NCBI GenBank assembly: GCA_009780235.1
Contig: WRAK01000009.1
Coordinates: 1 to 64,000 of the forward strand
Origin: Oscillospiraceae bacterium
Lineage (GTDB): Bacteria > Bacillota > Clostridia > Oscillospirales > Oscillospiraceae
Direction: 5' to 3'
Length of the DNA: 64,000 nucleotides
Part shown: positions 16,497 through 24,451 of the stretch, piece after piece
Layout of the letters: each line of letters begins with the position of its first letter
Numbering within the stretch: position 1 is the first letter of the stretch
The notes under the pieces: model-generated
The model's database searches: none
Told to the model about the DNA's origin: nothing
Seen by the model: only the letters and a program-made list of their open reading frames with translations
Position numbers and translations under genes: made by a program

Positions 16497-18332
16497 ATGC
16501 AACACGGATTCGCCCGCATCGGGGTCGCCATCCCAAAGGTAACGGTGGCCGACTGTGAGAAAAATTTAGCCGAGATAAAGGCTCTGGTCACCAAGGCCGA
16601 CGCCGCCATGGTGGACGTCCTCGCTTTCCCGGAACTCGCCCTCACCGGGGCGACCTGCGGAGACTTGTTCTTCCAGTCCACGCTGCTCGAAGCCGCAGAG
16701 CGTGCGCTGGGGGATTTGATTACACATACGAAGGGGTTGCGGCCGTTGGTTGCGGTGGGGCTGCCGATGATGGCAGATGCAAAAATTTGGAACTGCGTCG
16801 CCGTCATCTCAGACGGGACGCTTCTGGGGCTTGTGCCAAAAACATGCGCACCAGACCAAACAATCACCTATCTATTCAATCAAACTATTCCGATTAGTCA
16901 GGAGCTTTGTTTTTCCTGTACAGATTCTCCCTCCCTCACCGTGGGTATCGATGGTGACAAATCGGACGCCGCAGTACTTTTAAATCTTGCCGCTGACCCC
17001 GAGCAAATCGGCGGAGCCGAAACCCGCCGAAGCATGATTGCCCACCAATCTGCCCAACACAAAGCCATCTATGTCTATGCCGGCACAGGCACGGGTGAGT
17101 CTTCTACTGATGCAGTATTTTCCGGCCACGGTCTCATTGCGGAAAACGGACATATTCTGCTGGAAACACAACGTTTCCAACCCGATAGTCACCTCTCCTA
17201 CTGTGATGCGGACATTGAACTTTTGCAAAAAGAACGGTGTGTGAATACAAGTTCAACACAGTTAAAAAACACGCCTCCGGATGTCCGGCGCATCCCCTTT
17301 CACCTCCCCGCCGTCACCCGCCCGCTCGTCCGCACCGTATCCTCCACGCCCCATCTCCCCCCCGGCCCCGTCAACGGCCATTGTGAGGAAATCTTCGCCC
17401 TCCAAACCGCCGCCCTCCGACAGCGATTGGACGCAAGCCGCAGTAAAACCGCCGTCCTCGGCATCTCCGGCGGCTTAGATTCCACCCTCGCCCTCCTCGT
17501 CACCGCGAATGCTTACAAGGTCATGGGGCGTAACAAATCGGACATCTTAGCCATCACCATGCCCGGCTTCGGCACCACGGCGCGCACCCACGCAAATGCC
17601 GAGTGTCTCATGAAGCTCCTCGGCGTGACAACGCGTGACATCCCCATCGAAGCCGCCTGTACCCAACACTTCGCCGACATCGGCCACGACCCGGCAATCT
17701 GTGACACGACCTATGAAAACGCCCAAGCCCGCGAGCGCACGCAGATTCTCATGGACATCGCCAACCAGACCGGCGGTCTGGTCATCGGCACGGGGAACCT
17801 ATCGGAAATGGCTCTCGGCTGGTCTACCTACGGCGGCGACCACATGAGCATGTATGCCGTGAGCGCAGGCGTCCCCAAAACGCTGGTACGCAAGGTGACG
17901 GAATGGCTCGCTCAGTCCGACCGCTACACCCCGGAACTCACCGAAACCCTGCAAGATATCCTCCGAACCCCCGTCAGCCCCGAACTTCTCCCCACCGATG
18001 CCGCAGGTAAGAACCATCAAAACACCGAGGCCATCATCGGCCCCTACGAGCTTCACGACTTCTTCCTCTACTACGTCGTCCGCTGCGGCTTCTCACCCGC
18101 CAAAATCGTCTGTCTCGCCGAAGCCGCTTTCGCAGGCGAGTACAACAGAGCCGCCATCATCAAATGGCTGGAAGTCTTCTACCGCCGTTTCTTCGCCGCA
18201 CAATTCAAACGAAGCTGCACCCCGGACGGCCCGCAAGTCTGCGCGGTATCGCTCAGCCCGAGAAGCGGGTGGCAAATGCCGAGCGATGCGGCGGGGGATG
18301 CGTGGTTGCGGGAGTTGGAGAGGTTGAAATAG
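16497..18332 (+). CDS. nadE: NAD(+) synthase, two-domain type with apparently inactivated glutaminase domain
   Basis: 611 residues. The N-terminal nitrilase-like domain (1-270) normally supplies ammonia from glutamine. It retains Glu46 (FPELALTG) and Lys115 (LGLVPK) of the Glu-Lys-Cys triad, but the segment that should read roughly E-I-C-E-D with the nucleophilic Cys is GIDGD (150-154), with a deletion of about ten residues after it; the usual P-N-Y-x-x-F-Y-E stretch is also lost. The C-terminal synthetase domain is complete (SGGLDSTLALLV, TRDIPI, GTGNLSEMALGW, STYGGDHM). It adenylates and amidates nicotinic acid adenine dinucleotide. I infer ammonia dependence. Ribosome binding site GGAGG is seven bases upstream. 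Confidence 0.9.
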   Translation: MQHGFARIGVAIPKVTVADCEKNLAEIKALVTKADAAMVDVLAFPELALTGATCGDLFFQSTLLEAAERALGDLITHTKGLRPLVAVGLPMMADAKIWNCVAVISDGTLLGLVPKTCAPDQTITYLFNQTIPISQELCFSCTDSPSLTVGIDGDKSDAAVLLNLAADPEQIGGAETRRSMIAHQSAQHKAIYVYAGTGTGESSTDAVFSGHGLIAENGHILLETQRFQPDSHLSYCDADIELLQKERCVNTSSTQLKNTPPDVRRIPFHLPAVTRPLVRTVSSTPHLPPGPVNGHCEEIFALQTAALRQRLDASRSKTAVLGISGGLDSTLALLVTANAYKVMGRNKSDILAITMPGFGTTARTHANAECLMKLLGVTTRDIPIEAACTQHFADIGHDPAICDTTYENAQARERTQILMDIANQTGGLVIGTGNLSEMALGWSTYGGDHMSMYAVSAGVPKTLVRKVTEWLAQSDRYTPELTETLQDILRTPVSPELLPTDAAGKNHQNTEAIIGPYELHDFFLYYVVRCGFSPAKIVCLAEAAFAGEYNRAAIIKWLEVFYRRFFAAQFKRSCTPDGPQVCAVSLSPRSGWQMPSDAAGDAWLRELERLK

Positions 18333-18333
18333 C

Positions 18334-18361
18334 AAAACCGGGCGCATATGCGCCCGGTTTT
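18334..18361. terminator. Bidirectional terminator between nadE and DUF6809-like copy 2
   Basis: AAAACCGGGCGCATATGCGC CCGGTTTT, a perfect 28-base palindrome serving convergent genes. Confidence 0.9.
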
Positions 18362-18366
18362 ACTAT

Positions 18367-18675
18367 CTAACAAATATCCCGTAACACGCTCTGCTGCGGA
18401 ACTATAAATGCCTCCAACATCAACCCTGTGCCGATTCGGAACCCTTCGCCGAACCGTTCAAACTCCATAAATCTGATAATTTCATTCTGTGCATTCATTA
18501 TCCTAGCGAGTGTTTGTTGCTCTTTTTCAGCTTGCGGCAGAGCCTTTAGAAATGCCGTGAGTTCCTGTTCCCCATCAACTATCATGCCTTGAAATTTAGC
18601 ATATTCCGATTTGCGGTCATAACATTTTGCGCTGGGGTCAATATTCCCGTAGTATAACTCTTCCAACATATTCAT
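18367..18675 (-). CDS. DUF6809-like small protein (copy 2)
   Basis: 102 residues, MNMLEELYYGNIDPSAKCYD at the N-terminus, then two long helices (EQELTAFLKALPQAEKEQQT and QNEIIRFMEFERFGEGFRIG) and TGLMLEAFIV. It is a diverged paralogue of the protein at 1553-1843. The ATG at 18675 has AAAGGAAATG upstream; an ORF extension upstream lacks a site. As in copy 1, a ribbon-helix-helix gene precedes it and a plus-strand promoter and small RNA candidate occupy the gap. No catalytic residues can be recognised. Confidence 0.78.
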   Translation of the reverse strand: MNMLEELYYGNIDPSAKCYDRKSEYAKFQGMIVDGEQELTAFLKALPQAEKEQQTLARIMNAQNEIIRFMEFERFGEGFRIGTGLMLEAFIVPQQSVLRDIC

Positions 18676-18707
18676 GTGTTCATTTCCTTTCAAATTTTGT
18701 GCGCCCC

Positions 18708-18736
18708 TTGAAAGAATGTACAACGCATGGTATAAT
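18708..18736 (+). promoter_or_regulatory. Sigma-A type promoter for putative small RNA 2
   Basis: TTGAAA (18708-18713), 17-base spacer, TATAAT (18731-18736). The dyad TACAACG / CGTTGTA brackets the -10 box, in the same place as CGCAGCG / CGCTGCG of copy 1. Confidence 0.7.
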
Positions 18737-18742
18737 TTACGT

Positions 18743-18830
18743 TGTAGTCGCCTTTCAGGCGGTTGCGTGATGGGAAGTGGCTTCGTTCTCTGGTGGGATT
18801 GAGCCGCTTCCTTTTATTTTTGGTTTTTTT
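18743..18830 (+). ncRNA. Putative small RNA 2
   Basis: Same plan as 1911-1997: a CGCC-TTTCA-GGCG hairpin, then GGAAGTGGC (18773-18781) pairing with GCCGCTTCC (18803-18811), again with a U:G pair only on this strand, then TTTTATTTTTGG and a T8 run. The loop bases TGGGATT are conserved between the two copies. The T-tract is opposite the Lys-rich C-terminus of the RHH gene. Confidence 0.55.
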
Positions 18831-18999
18831 TCAGGCTGGCATAGATTTTCTCAATACCAGCCCGAACAACCTCTGACCTTGACTTTCCAGTCTCCCGGCA
18901 ACAGTAGTCAAGTTTTTCCAACTCGTCTTTCGTCATCTTCGTCTCAACCCGCTCATGCCGTGGGTTATCGGAAAGTGGTCTTCCTGTACGCGGACTCAA
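18814..18999 (-). CDS. Ribbon-helix-helix DNA-binding protein (copy 2)
   Basis: 61 residues: N-terminal arm MSPRTGRPLSDNPRHE, beta strand RVETKMTKDELEKLDYC and helices ending RSEVVRAGIEKIYASLKK. It is a paralogue of the RHH protein at 1986-2168. The start is TTG at 18999 with GAGGTGAT a few bases before it; no ATG or GTG in frame has a site. It likely represses its own promoter (19030-19058). Confidence 0.78.
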   Translation of the reverse strand: MSPRTGRPLSDNPRHERVETKMTKDELEKLDYCCRETGKSRSEVVRAGIEKIYASLKKNQK

Positions 19000-19029
19000 T
19001 GCATCACCTCACTTTTAATCCGTATCAAA

Positions 19030-19058
19030 ATTATATTATGATACGACTGAAAAGTCAA
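19030..19058 (-). promoter_or_regulatory. Promoter and candidate operator of RHH/DUF6809 module 2
   Basis: Minus strand TTGACT (19058-19053), 17-base spacer, TATAAT (19035-19030). CGTATCA and TGATACG form a dyad around the -10 box. The -35 hexamer and spacing equal those of module 1 while the dyad sequence differs. Confidence 0.7.
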
Positions 19059-19184
19059 TAAGAAAATCAAAAAATTCCTCTCCAAAAGAGAGGATAAGGT
19101 CAATGGGCAGGCGAACTGTGTTAGCCCGGCGTTCCAGTTTTGAACTTCTCGAATCATATATAGCACATGCACCCAAGCCGCACA

Positions 19185-19308
19185 GGCTCCTTTTTCAAAG
19201 GAGCTGTCAGCAAAGCTGACTGAGGATTCATTTTTTTGCAATGTCGGGCGGTCGAGGACACAAATCCTCCGTCAGGCTGCGCCTGCCACCTCCTTTGGAA
19301 AAGGAGGC
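19185..19308. repeat. Family B palindromic repeat
   Basis: GGCTCCTTTTTCAAAGGAGC, AGCAAAGCT, GACTGAGGATT, then AATCCTCCGTCAGGCTGCGC CTGCC and CCTCCTTTGGAAAAGGAGGC. Close to the copy at 2298-2443. Stretch 19059-19184 shows no gene or structure that I can support. Confidence 0.8.
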
Positions 19309-19349
19309 TGCGCACCTTGAGATGCGTTTGCGTTGAATACGGGATGCGT

Positions 19350-19431
19350 TGTAGGGGCGGCGTTTTGCTGCCCGCATGTTACATCATGTACTTAAACACA
19401 CCCCCACGGGCGGGATAACCCCACCCCTACA
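19350..19431. repeat. Family A repeat, diverged
   Basis: TGTAGGGGCGGCGTTTTGCTGCCCG and ...CCCACCCCTACA with an unrelated middle. It abuts the end of the DUF1461 gene. Confidence 0.65.
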
Positions 19432-19441
19432 GGGCACACGT

Positions 19442-20131
19442 TTATTCCGCATCTTTCCGATTCCGCCGCAACCCCAACGTCGCCCCGCCGAACAATACCC
19501 CCAACCCAAGCGCAAAGAAACTCCCAATCAATACCGAAATCGCAATAAAAAACTCATACGGCACAATGTTCACGAGCAAATCCACACGCGCATCCAATAT
19601 CCAATAGTCATTATCAAAGAAAATCTCATGAAATATCACAAAAGCGTGATGCCAGTTAATCGCAATCAGCGCAATCAAAGTCGCAAGGCTCAAAAACACA
19701 GCGGCAGCCCCAATCTGCCAACTTTTGAACAGGTAACGCACCCATTCCCGTCCCCGGAAAATGAACAATCCCAAGGTCAAAAGAAACAGCACAACCAACA
19801 CATTCTGCACCACAAGCCCCACGACAAAGAGGTCCTGCACATCCTCCATATGCCGAATCTCAATCTCGCTGAAGAAGGTCCGCTCCTCACCGCCGACGGT
19901 GGTCAGAATCTGCAAATCCGTCTCCCGCCCCTGCATATAACGAATCATATGCCGTGTGACCTCATGCAAATCCTCCGGCTCCATATCTACCCGCGCATAG
20001 GTTTCGTTCGCCTCATACTGTAAGCGGTAAAACCACATCCCGAACGCAGGCAATTGGATACCCACGAAGAGGGTGAGCGCGATTAAGCAAATTGCGTTGA
20101 CAACACCGCTTGCCAAGAATAACTTTTTCAT
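19442..20131 (-). CDS. DUF1461 / TIGR01906-family integral membrane protein
   Basis: 229 residues with four predicted membrane helices (about 8-30, 100-122, 138-160, 188-212). The extracytoplasmic loop between helices 1 and 2 has Y-x-x-E-x-x-E-x-Y and EDLHEVTRHMIRYMQGR, which I recognise as the DUF1461 pattern. In relatives in lactic acid bacteria (Lit) a DUF1461 protein makes lyso-form lipoproteins by acyl transfer; whether this one does so is unknown. It lies alone between repeats, in the same direction as ychF. Confidence 0.75.
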   Translation of the reverse strand: MKKLFLASGVVNAICLIALTLFVGIQLPAFGMWFYRLQYEANETYARVDMEPEDLHEVTRHMIRYMQGRETDLQILTTVGGEERTFFSEIEIRHMEDVQDLFVVGLVVQNVLVVLFLLTLGLFIFRGREWVRYLFKSWQIGAAAVFLSLATLIALIAINWHHAFVIFHEIFFDNDYWILDARVDLLVNIVPYEFFIAISVLIGSFFALGLGVLFGGATLGLRRNRKDAE

Positions 20132-20143
20132 GTTGATTACCCC

Positions 20144-20230
20144 CGTAGGGGCGGCCCCGCGTGGCCGCCCTCATTTCGATACGAAATGTTACGTGAAAAG
20201 GGCGGGCGGCCACATGGGGCCGCCCCTACA
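20144..20230. repeat. Family A repeat
   Basis: CGTAGGGGCGGCCCCGCGTGGCCGCCC and GGGCGGCCACATGGGGCCGC CCCTACA with a short middle containing ATTTCGATACGAAAT. Confidence 0.85.
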
Positions 20231-20235
20231 AAAAT

Positions 20236-21339
20236 CTACACATTAAACCGAAACAAAACAACATCTCCGTCCTGCATCGTATACTCCTTACCCTCTGACC
20301 GCACCAGACCTTTCGCCTTGGCGGCCGCCATGTCGCCGCATTCCCGCAGGTCGTCAAAGGCCACCACTTCCGCACGGATGAAGCCGCGCTCGAAGTCCGT
20401 GTGTATCTTCCCCGCCGCTTGCGGAGCGCGTGTGCCGCGTGTAATCGTCCACGCCCGCACCTCCTCCGGCCCTGCGGTAAGGAAAGAAATCAGCCCTAAG
20501 AGCGAATACGAACACTGAATCAAGCGGTCAAGCCCCGACCGTTCCAGTCCGAGTTCTTCCAAAAACACCGCCCGCTCCTCCGGCGGCAGTTGGACAATCT
20601 CCTGCTCCACCTTGGCCGAAATAGGCAATACCTCCGCCCCCTCGGCCGCCGCGTGGGCGACGACTTGGTCGTAATAGGCGTTCACCCCCGCCGTCCCGGT
20701 GAAACTGCTCTCGTCCATGTTGGCGGCGTAGATGACGGGCTTCGCGCTCAAAAAGTCTCCCGCCTGCACCAGCGCGAGGTCGGAGTCCAAAGCGGGCGCA
20801 AAGCTCCGCACAGGCTGTCCCTCGTCCAAGTGCGCAAGGAGAGCCGTGAACACGTCCACTTCCCACTTTGCCTGCTTGTCCCCGCTCTTGGCGACCTTCT
20901 GCCCTTTATCAATCCGCCGCTGGACAGCCTCCATGTCGCTCATGATGAGCTCCAACTCGATGATACCGATATCCCGAATCGGGTCCGGCTTGCCCTCAAC
21001 ATGGATGATGTTCTCATCGTCAAAGCACCGCACCACATGGATAATCGCCGCCGTCTGGCGGATGTGGGACAAAAACTGGTTCCCCAGCCCTTCCCCCGCG
21101 TGTGCGCCCTTGACGAGCCCCGCGATATCCACAAACTCCACCACCGCCGGGGTGGTCTTCTTGGGGCTGTACATCTCGGTCAAAAAGTCAAGCCGTCTGT
21201 CCGGCACGGCTACCGTACCCACGTTGGGGTCTATGGTGCAAAAGGGATAATTCGCACTCTCGGCGTTCGCCGCCTCCGTGATGGCGTTGAACAATGTGCT
21301 CTTGCCTACATTGGGCAGGCCTACGATACCTAGTTTCAT
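20236..21339 (-). CDS. ychF: Redox-regulated ATPase YchF (Obg-family)
   Basis: 367 residues. P-loop GLPNVGKS at the N-terminus, switch region NYPFCTIDPNVG, DIAGLVKGAHAGEG and the YchF-specific NMDE (in place of NKxD), which explains ATP rather than GTP preference. A coiled-coil insertion and C-terminal TGS domain (CGDMAAAKAKGLVRSEGK, MQDGDVVLFRFNV) complete the protein. It associates with ribosomes and responds to oxidative stress in other bacteria. The ATG at 21339 matches the family N-terminus exactly. Confidence 0.95.
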   Translation of the reverse strand: MKLGIVGLPNVGKSTLFNAITEAANAESANYPFCTIDPNVGTVAVPDRRLDFLTEMYSPKKTTPAVVEFVDIAGLVKGAHAGEGLGNQFLSHIRQTAAIIHVVRCFDDENIIHVEGKPDPIRDIGIIELELIMSDMEAVQRRIDKGQKVAKSGDKQAKWEVDVFTALLAHLDEGQPVRSFAPALDSDLALVQAGDFLSAKPVIYAANMDESSFTGTAGVNAYYDQVVAHAAAEGAEVLPISAKVEQEIVQLPPEERAVFLEELGLERSGLDRLIQCSYSLLGLISFLTAGPEEVRAWTITRGTRAPQAAGKIHTDFERGFIRAEVVAFDDLRECGDMAAAKAKGLVRSEGKEYTMQDGDVVLFRFNV

Positions 21340-21360
21340 CTCTTTTTCCTCCAAACATAC

Positions 21361-21632
21361 ATAGGGGCGCACAATGTGCGCCCGCTCTTGATTTTTCGCC
21401 CTTATTCCCCTCTGCGGAGGGGTGCCGCCGAAGACGGCGGGGGTGGTGCCCTTGACCTTGACCTTAGGCCCCTTCGCTTGCGAGGGGGCTGTCAGCGAAG
21501 CTGACTGGGGGAGTACTCCCTCCGTCCACCGCTTCGCGGCGGCCACCTCCCTCGCAAGCGAGAGAGGCTTTGCACGACCCGCGGAACCACCTCGTCAGGC
21601 TTCGCCTGCCACCCCTCCCATGGGAGGGGAAT
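21361..21632. repeat. Nested family A and family B repeats between ftsH and ychF
   Basis: ATAGGGGCGCACAATGTGCGCCC (21361-21383), then CCCCTCTGCGGAGGGG, GAAGACGGCGGGGGTGGT, CCCCTTCGCTTGCGAGGGGG, AGCGAAGCT, mirrored by CCTCCCTCGCAAGCGAGAG, AACCACCTCGTCAGGCTTCG and CCCCTCCCATGGGAGGGG. At least four palindromes are nested within about 270 bases. Confidence 0.8.
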
Positions 21633-21635
21633 CTT

Positions 21636-23777
21636 CTACTCCTCATCCTCAAACGGCAAATCCGACAACATCGCATTACCGTCAATCTCAATCGTACCGT
21701 CAGGCTTCACTTCCACATGATCGAACATACTCGCACACTTCAACTGCTCCGTCGGAAGCTCGCCATGCTCGCAGAGGTAGGCAAACACGTTGCCATCCAT
21801 CACCTCATGCTCCAAGAGGTATTCCGCCGTCTTGATCACGAGGTCATTATGCTCCGTCAAAATCTGCTCACAGAGTGCCATCGCCTCGTCAAAGATGCGC
21901 TTGACTTCCTCGTCAATCGTGGCGGCCATTTGCTCGGAGTAGGACTTCGTCTGCGCAAAGTCCCGCCCGAGGAACACAGCCCCGCCGCTCGAATCAAAGG
22001 AAATCGGCCCGATTCTGTCACTCATGCCGTACTGCATCACCATCGCCCGCGCCGTAGCAGACGCCTGTTGAATATCGCTGGACGCACCCGTCGAGATGTC
22101 GTTCATGTGCAGCTTCTCCGCCACACGACCACCCATGCAGGAGACAATCCACTCGAACATCTCGCTCTTGGAGGTGTAGTCTTTCTCCTCACGGGGCCGA
22201 TAGATTGTCATGCCGCCGGCTCCGCCGCGGGGAATAATCGTCACCTGATGCACGGGGTCAATGTGAGACAGATACTGTGCCGCAACGGCGTGCCCCGCCT
22301 CGTGATAGGCGGTGAGCTTCCGTGTTTTTTCCGTCACCACACGGCTCTTCTTCTCCGGCCCCATCATGACTTTGAGCACGGCTTCTTCCATCTCGGCCAT
22401 TGTGATAAAACGCATCCTGCGCCGAGCAGCCAAGAGTGCCGCCTCATTGAGCAGGTTCTCCAAATCCGCGCCCGTAAATCCGGGCGTCCCACGGGCTAAT
22501 GACCCGAGGTCTACATCCTCGCCCAAGGGCTTGCCTTTGGCGTGGACTTTGAGTATCGCCTCACGCCCCCGCACATCGGGCAACCCGACATAGACCTGAC
22601 GGTCAAACCGTCCCGGCCGCAGAAGCGCGTTGTCCAAAATATCCTTGCGGTTCGTCGCCGCCATGACGATGACGCCCGCATTGGTACCGAAGCCGTCCAT
22701 CTCGACCAGCAGTTGGTTCAAGGTCTGCTCCCGCTCATCGTGACCGCCGCCCATACCAGCCCCGCGCTGGCGGCCGACGGCGTCAATCTCGTCGATGAAG
22801 ATGATACACGGCGCAACTTTCTTCGCCTGGTCAAACAAATCTCTGACACGGCTCGCACCGACACCCACGTAAAGCTCCACAAAATCCGAACCGGAGATGC
22901 TCAAAAACTGCACGCCCGCCTCACCGGCCACGGCCTTGGCAATCAAAGTCTTACCCGTACCCGGCGGCCCGACAAGCAGCACACCTGTGGGAATCCGCGC
23001 ACCCAACTCCGTGTAGCGGGCGGGGTCTTTCAGGTACTCGACAATCTCTTGCAGTTCTTCCTTTTCTTCATCGGCCCCGGCCACGTCAGCGAAGTACACC
23101 TTTTTCTCCATCTCGCTCCCGAGACGGGGCTTAATCTTCCCGTGACGCATCCCGCCCCCGCGCTCACCGCCCTGGGCGGCACGGTTGAGAACAAAGAACC
23201 AGAAAAAGATAATAATGGCAATCACAAGTACCACGGGGAGAAAGCTCTGAACCGCTGCGAGGATCTGACTGGCAGCAGGGTAGTCAACGCTTTCAATAAT
23301 TCCCGCATCTAACTGCGCCATCGCGATCGGATGCAAATCCTCGAAAAAGATTGCAAAACTCCGCAGCCGATAGCGAATCTCCCGCCGCTCTTCCGCCGGT
23401 TCTTCTGTATATACGTCTGTGTCCGCGTCTGCATCTATGTCCGCATCCGCATCGACATCTGCGTCCGCGCCTGCATCAATGTCTGCGCCGACATCTGTGT
23501 CTGTGTCTGCATCAACGTCTGCATCCGCATCGGAAGCCATGTCCCCGTCTGCAACCGCATCCACAATTGTAAGCCGCAGTTCTTCTCCAACAACCCGAAC
23601 CGTCCGTACCCGCTCTTCAACAAAGAGCTGTCGGATGTCCGAATACAAGATAGTCTCCCGCTCCGATTGGTGCATCTGGACCAGCAAAAACAATCCAATC
23701 ATGAGAAGCATCATCACGGCAAAAATTCCAAAATTAGGTGCCCGCGTCGGCGGCCCCTTCGTCGGCTTTTGATTCAA
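21636..23777 (-). CDS. ftsH: ATP-dependent zinc metalloprotease FtsH with Asp/Ala-repeat insertion
   Basis: 713 residues. TM1 (about 18-33), an extracytoplasmic domain, TM2 (about 180-200), AAA domain with Walker A GPPGTGKT, Walker [11 protein letters not shown] and R-finger region, then the zinc site HEAGHA and the distal Asp. It degrades membrane and short-lived cytosolic proteins as a hexamer. The extracytoplasmic domain is enlarged by a low-complexity run of Asp-Ala/Asp-Val/Asp-Ile/Asp-Thr pairs (about residues 79-122; bases 23409-23537). TTG at 23777 with AAAGGGG eight bases before it is the favoured start; a TTG seven codons upstream is possible. The order tilS-hpt-ftsH is conserved. 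Confidence 0.94.
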   Translation of the reverse strand: MNQKPTKGPPTRAPNFGIFAVMMLLMIGLFLLVQMHQSERETILYSDIRQLFVEERVRTVRVVGEELRLTIVDAVADGDMASDADADVDADTDTDVGADIDAGADADVDADADIDADADTDVYTEEPAEERREIRYRLRSFAIFFEDLHPIAMAQLDAGIIESVDYPAASQILAAVQSFLPVVLVIAIIIFFWFFVLNRAAQGGERGGGMRHGKIKPRLGSEMEKKVYFADVAGADEEKEELQEIVEYLKDPARYTELGARIPTGVLLVGPPGTGKTLIAKAVAGEAGVQFLSISGSDFVELYVGVGASRVRDLFDQAKKVAPCIIFIDEIDAVGRQRGAGMGGGHDEREQTLNQLLVEMDGFGTNAGVIVMAATNRKDILDNALLRPGRFDRQVYVGLPDVRGREAILKVHAKGKPLGEDVDLGSLARGTPGFTGADLENLLNEAALLAARRRMRFITMAEMEEAVLKVMMGPEKKSRVVTEKTRKLTAYHEAGHAVAAQYLSHIDPVHQVTIIPRGGAGGMTIYRPREEKDYTSKSEMFEWIVSCMGGRVAEKLHMNDISTGASSDIQQASATARAMVMQYGMSDRIGPISFDSSGGAVFLGRDFAQTKSYSEQMAATIDEEVKRIFDEAMALCEQILTEHNDLVIKTAEYLLEHEVMDGNVFAYLCEHGELPTEQLKCASMFDHVEVKPDGTIEIDGNAMLSDLPFEDEE

Positions 23778-23797
23778 TACATCAACCCCTTTTTTCA

Positions 23798-23903
23798 ATT
23801 AGCAATTAACAATGAGCAATTAACAGTTGATGTGCCGCCTGCGGCGATTATTTAAATTATCCGCGTAGCGGATCCCCATCATTGCTAATTGCTCATTGCT
23901 CAT
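23798..23903. repeat. Family C repeat, copy 2
   Basis: AATTAGCAATTAACAATGAG and CTAATTGCTCATTGCTCATT arms, core GCCGCCTGCGGCGATTATTT AAATT and CCGCGTAGCGG. The right arm contains the hpt stop codon. Confidence 0.7.
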
Positions 23904-24451
23904 TCGTAGATCTCCGGCTTCAAAACCCCGATATACGGCAAGTTCCGATAGCCCTCGTCATAATCCAATCCATAGCCCACAACAAATGCGTCGGGGACGG
24001 TGAACCCCTTATACTTGGCGTAGACTTCCGCTTTGCGCCGCTCGGGTTTGTCGAGGAGGGTGCAGATTTCCATGGATGCGGGCTGGCGGTTCTTCAGATA
24101 GCCCATGAGGTATTGGAGCGTAAGACCGCTGTCCAAAATGTCCTCCACCACGATAACATGCCGATCGGCGATGTCGGTGTTCAAGTCTTTTGTGAGCCGC
24201 ACGGCACCCGTGTTGGTCGTGGCCTTGCCCTCGTAGGAAGACACACCCAAAAACTCAATCTCACAGGGGATATCCATCGCCCGCACCAAGTCGGCCATGA
24301 AGACGAAAGAGCCTTTCAACACGGCGACCATCATCGGATTTTTACCCTTATAATCGGCGGCCATCTGTGTTCCCATCTCTTGGATTCTGCGTCGAATTTT
24401 TCGTTCTGTGAACAAGATTTTTCCTACGTCTTTGTGCATGTCGCTGCTCAT
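23900..24451 (-). CDS. hpt: Hypoxanthine phosphoribosyltransferase
   Basis: 183 residues. The PRPP loop VVEDILDSGLTLQY, KGSFVFMADL, the EFLGVSSY segment and the C-terminal FVVGYGLDYDEGYRNLPYIG are diagnostic. It salvages hypoxanthine and guanine to IMP and GMP. Its ATG overlaps the tilS stop (ATGA), with GGAGG seven bases upstream in tilS, so it is translationally coupled. TilS and Hpt together regulate ftsH in Bacillus, and here they also precede ftsH. The TGA stop lies in a family C repeat. Confidence 0.95.
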   Translation of the reverse strand: MSSDMHKDVGKILFTERKIRRRIQEMGTQMAADYKGKNPMMVAVLKGSFVFMADLVRAMDIPCEIEFLGVSSYEGKATTNTGAVRLTKDLNTDIADRHVIVVEDILDSGLTLQYLMGYLKNRQPASMEICTLLDKPERRKAEVYAKYKGFTVPDAFVVGYGLDYDEGYRNLPYIGVLKPEIYE

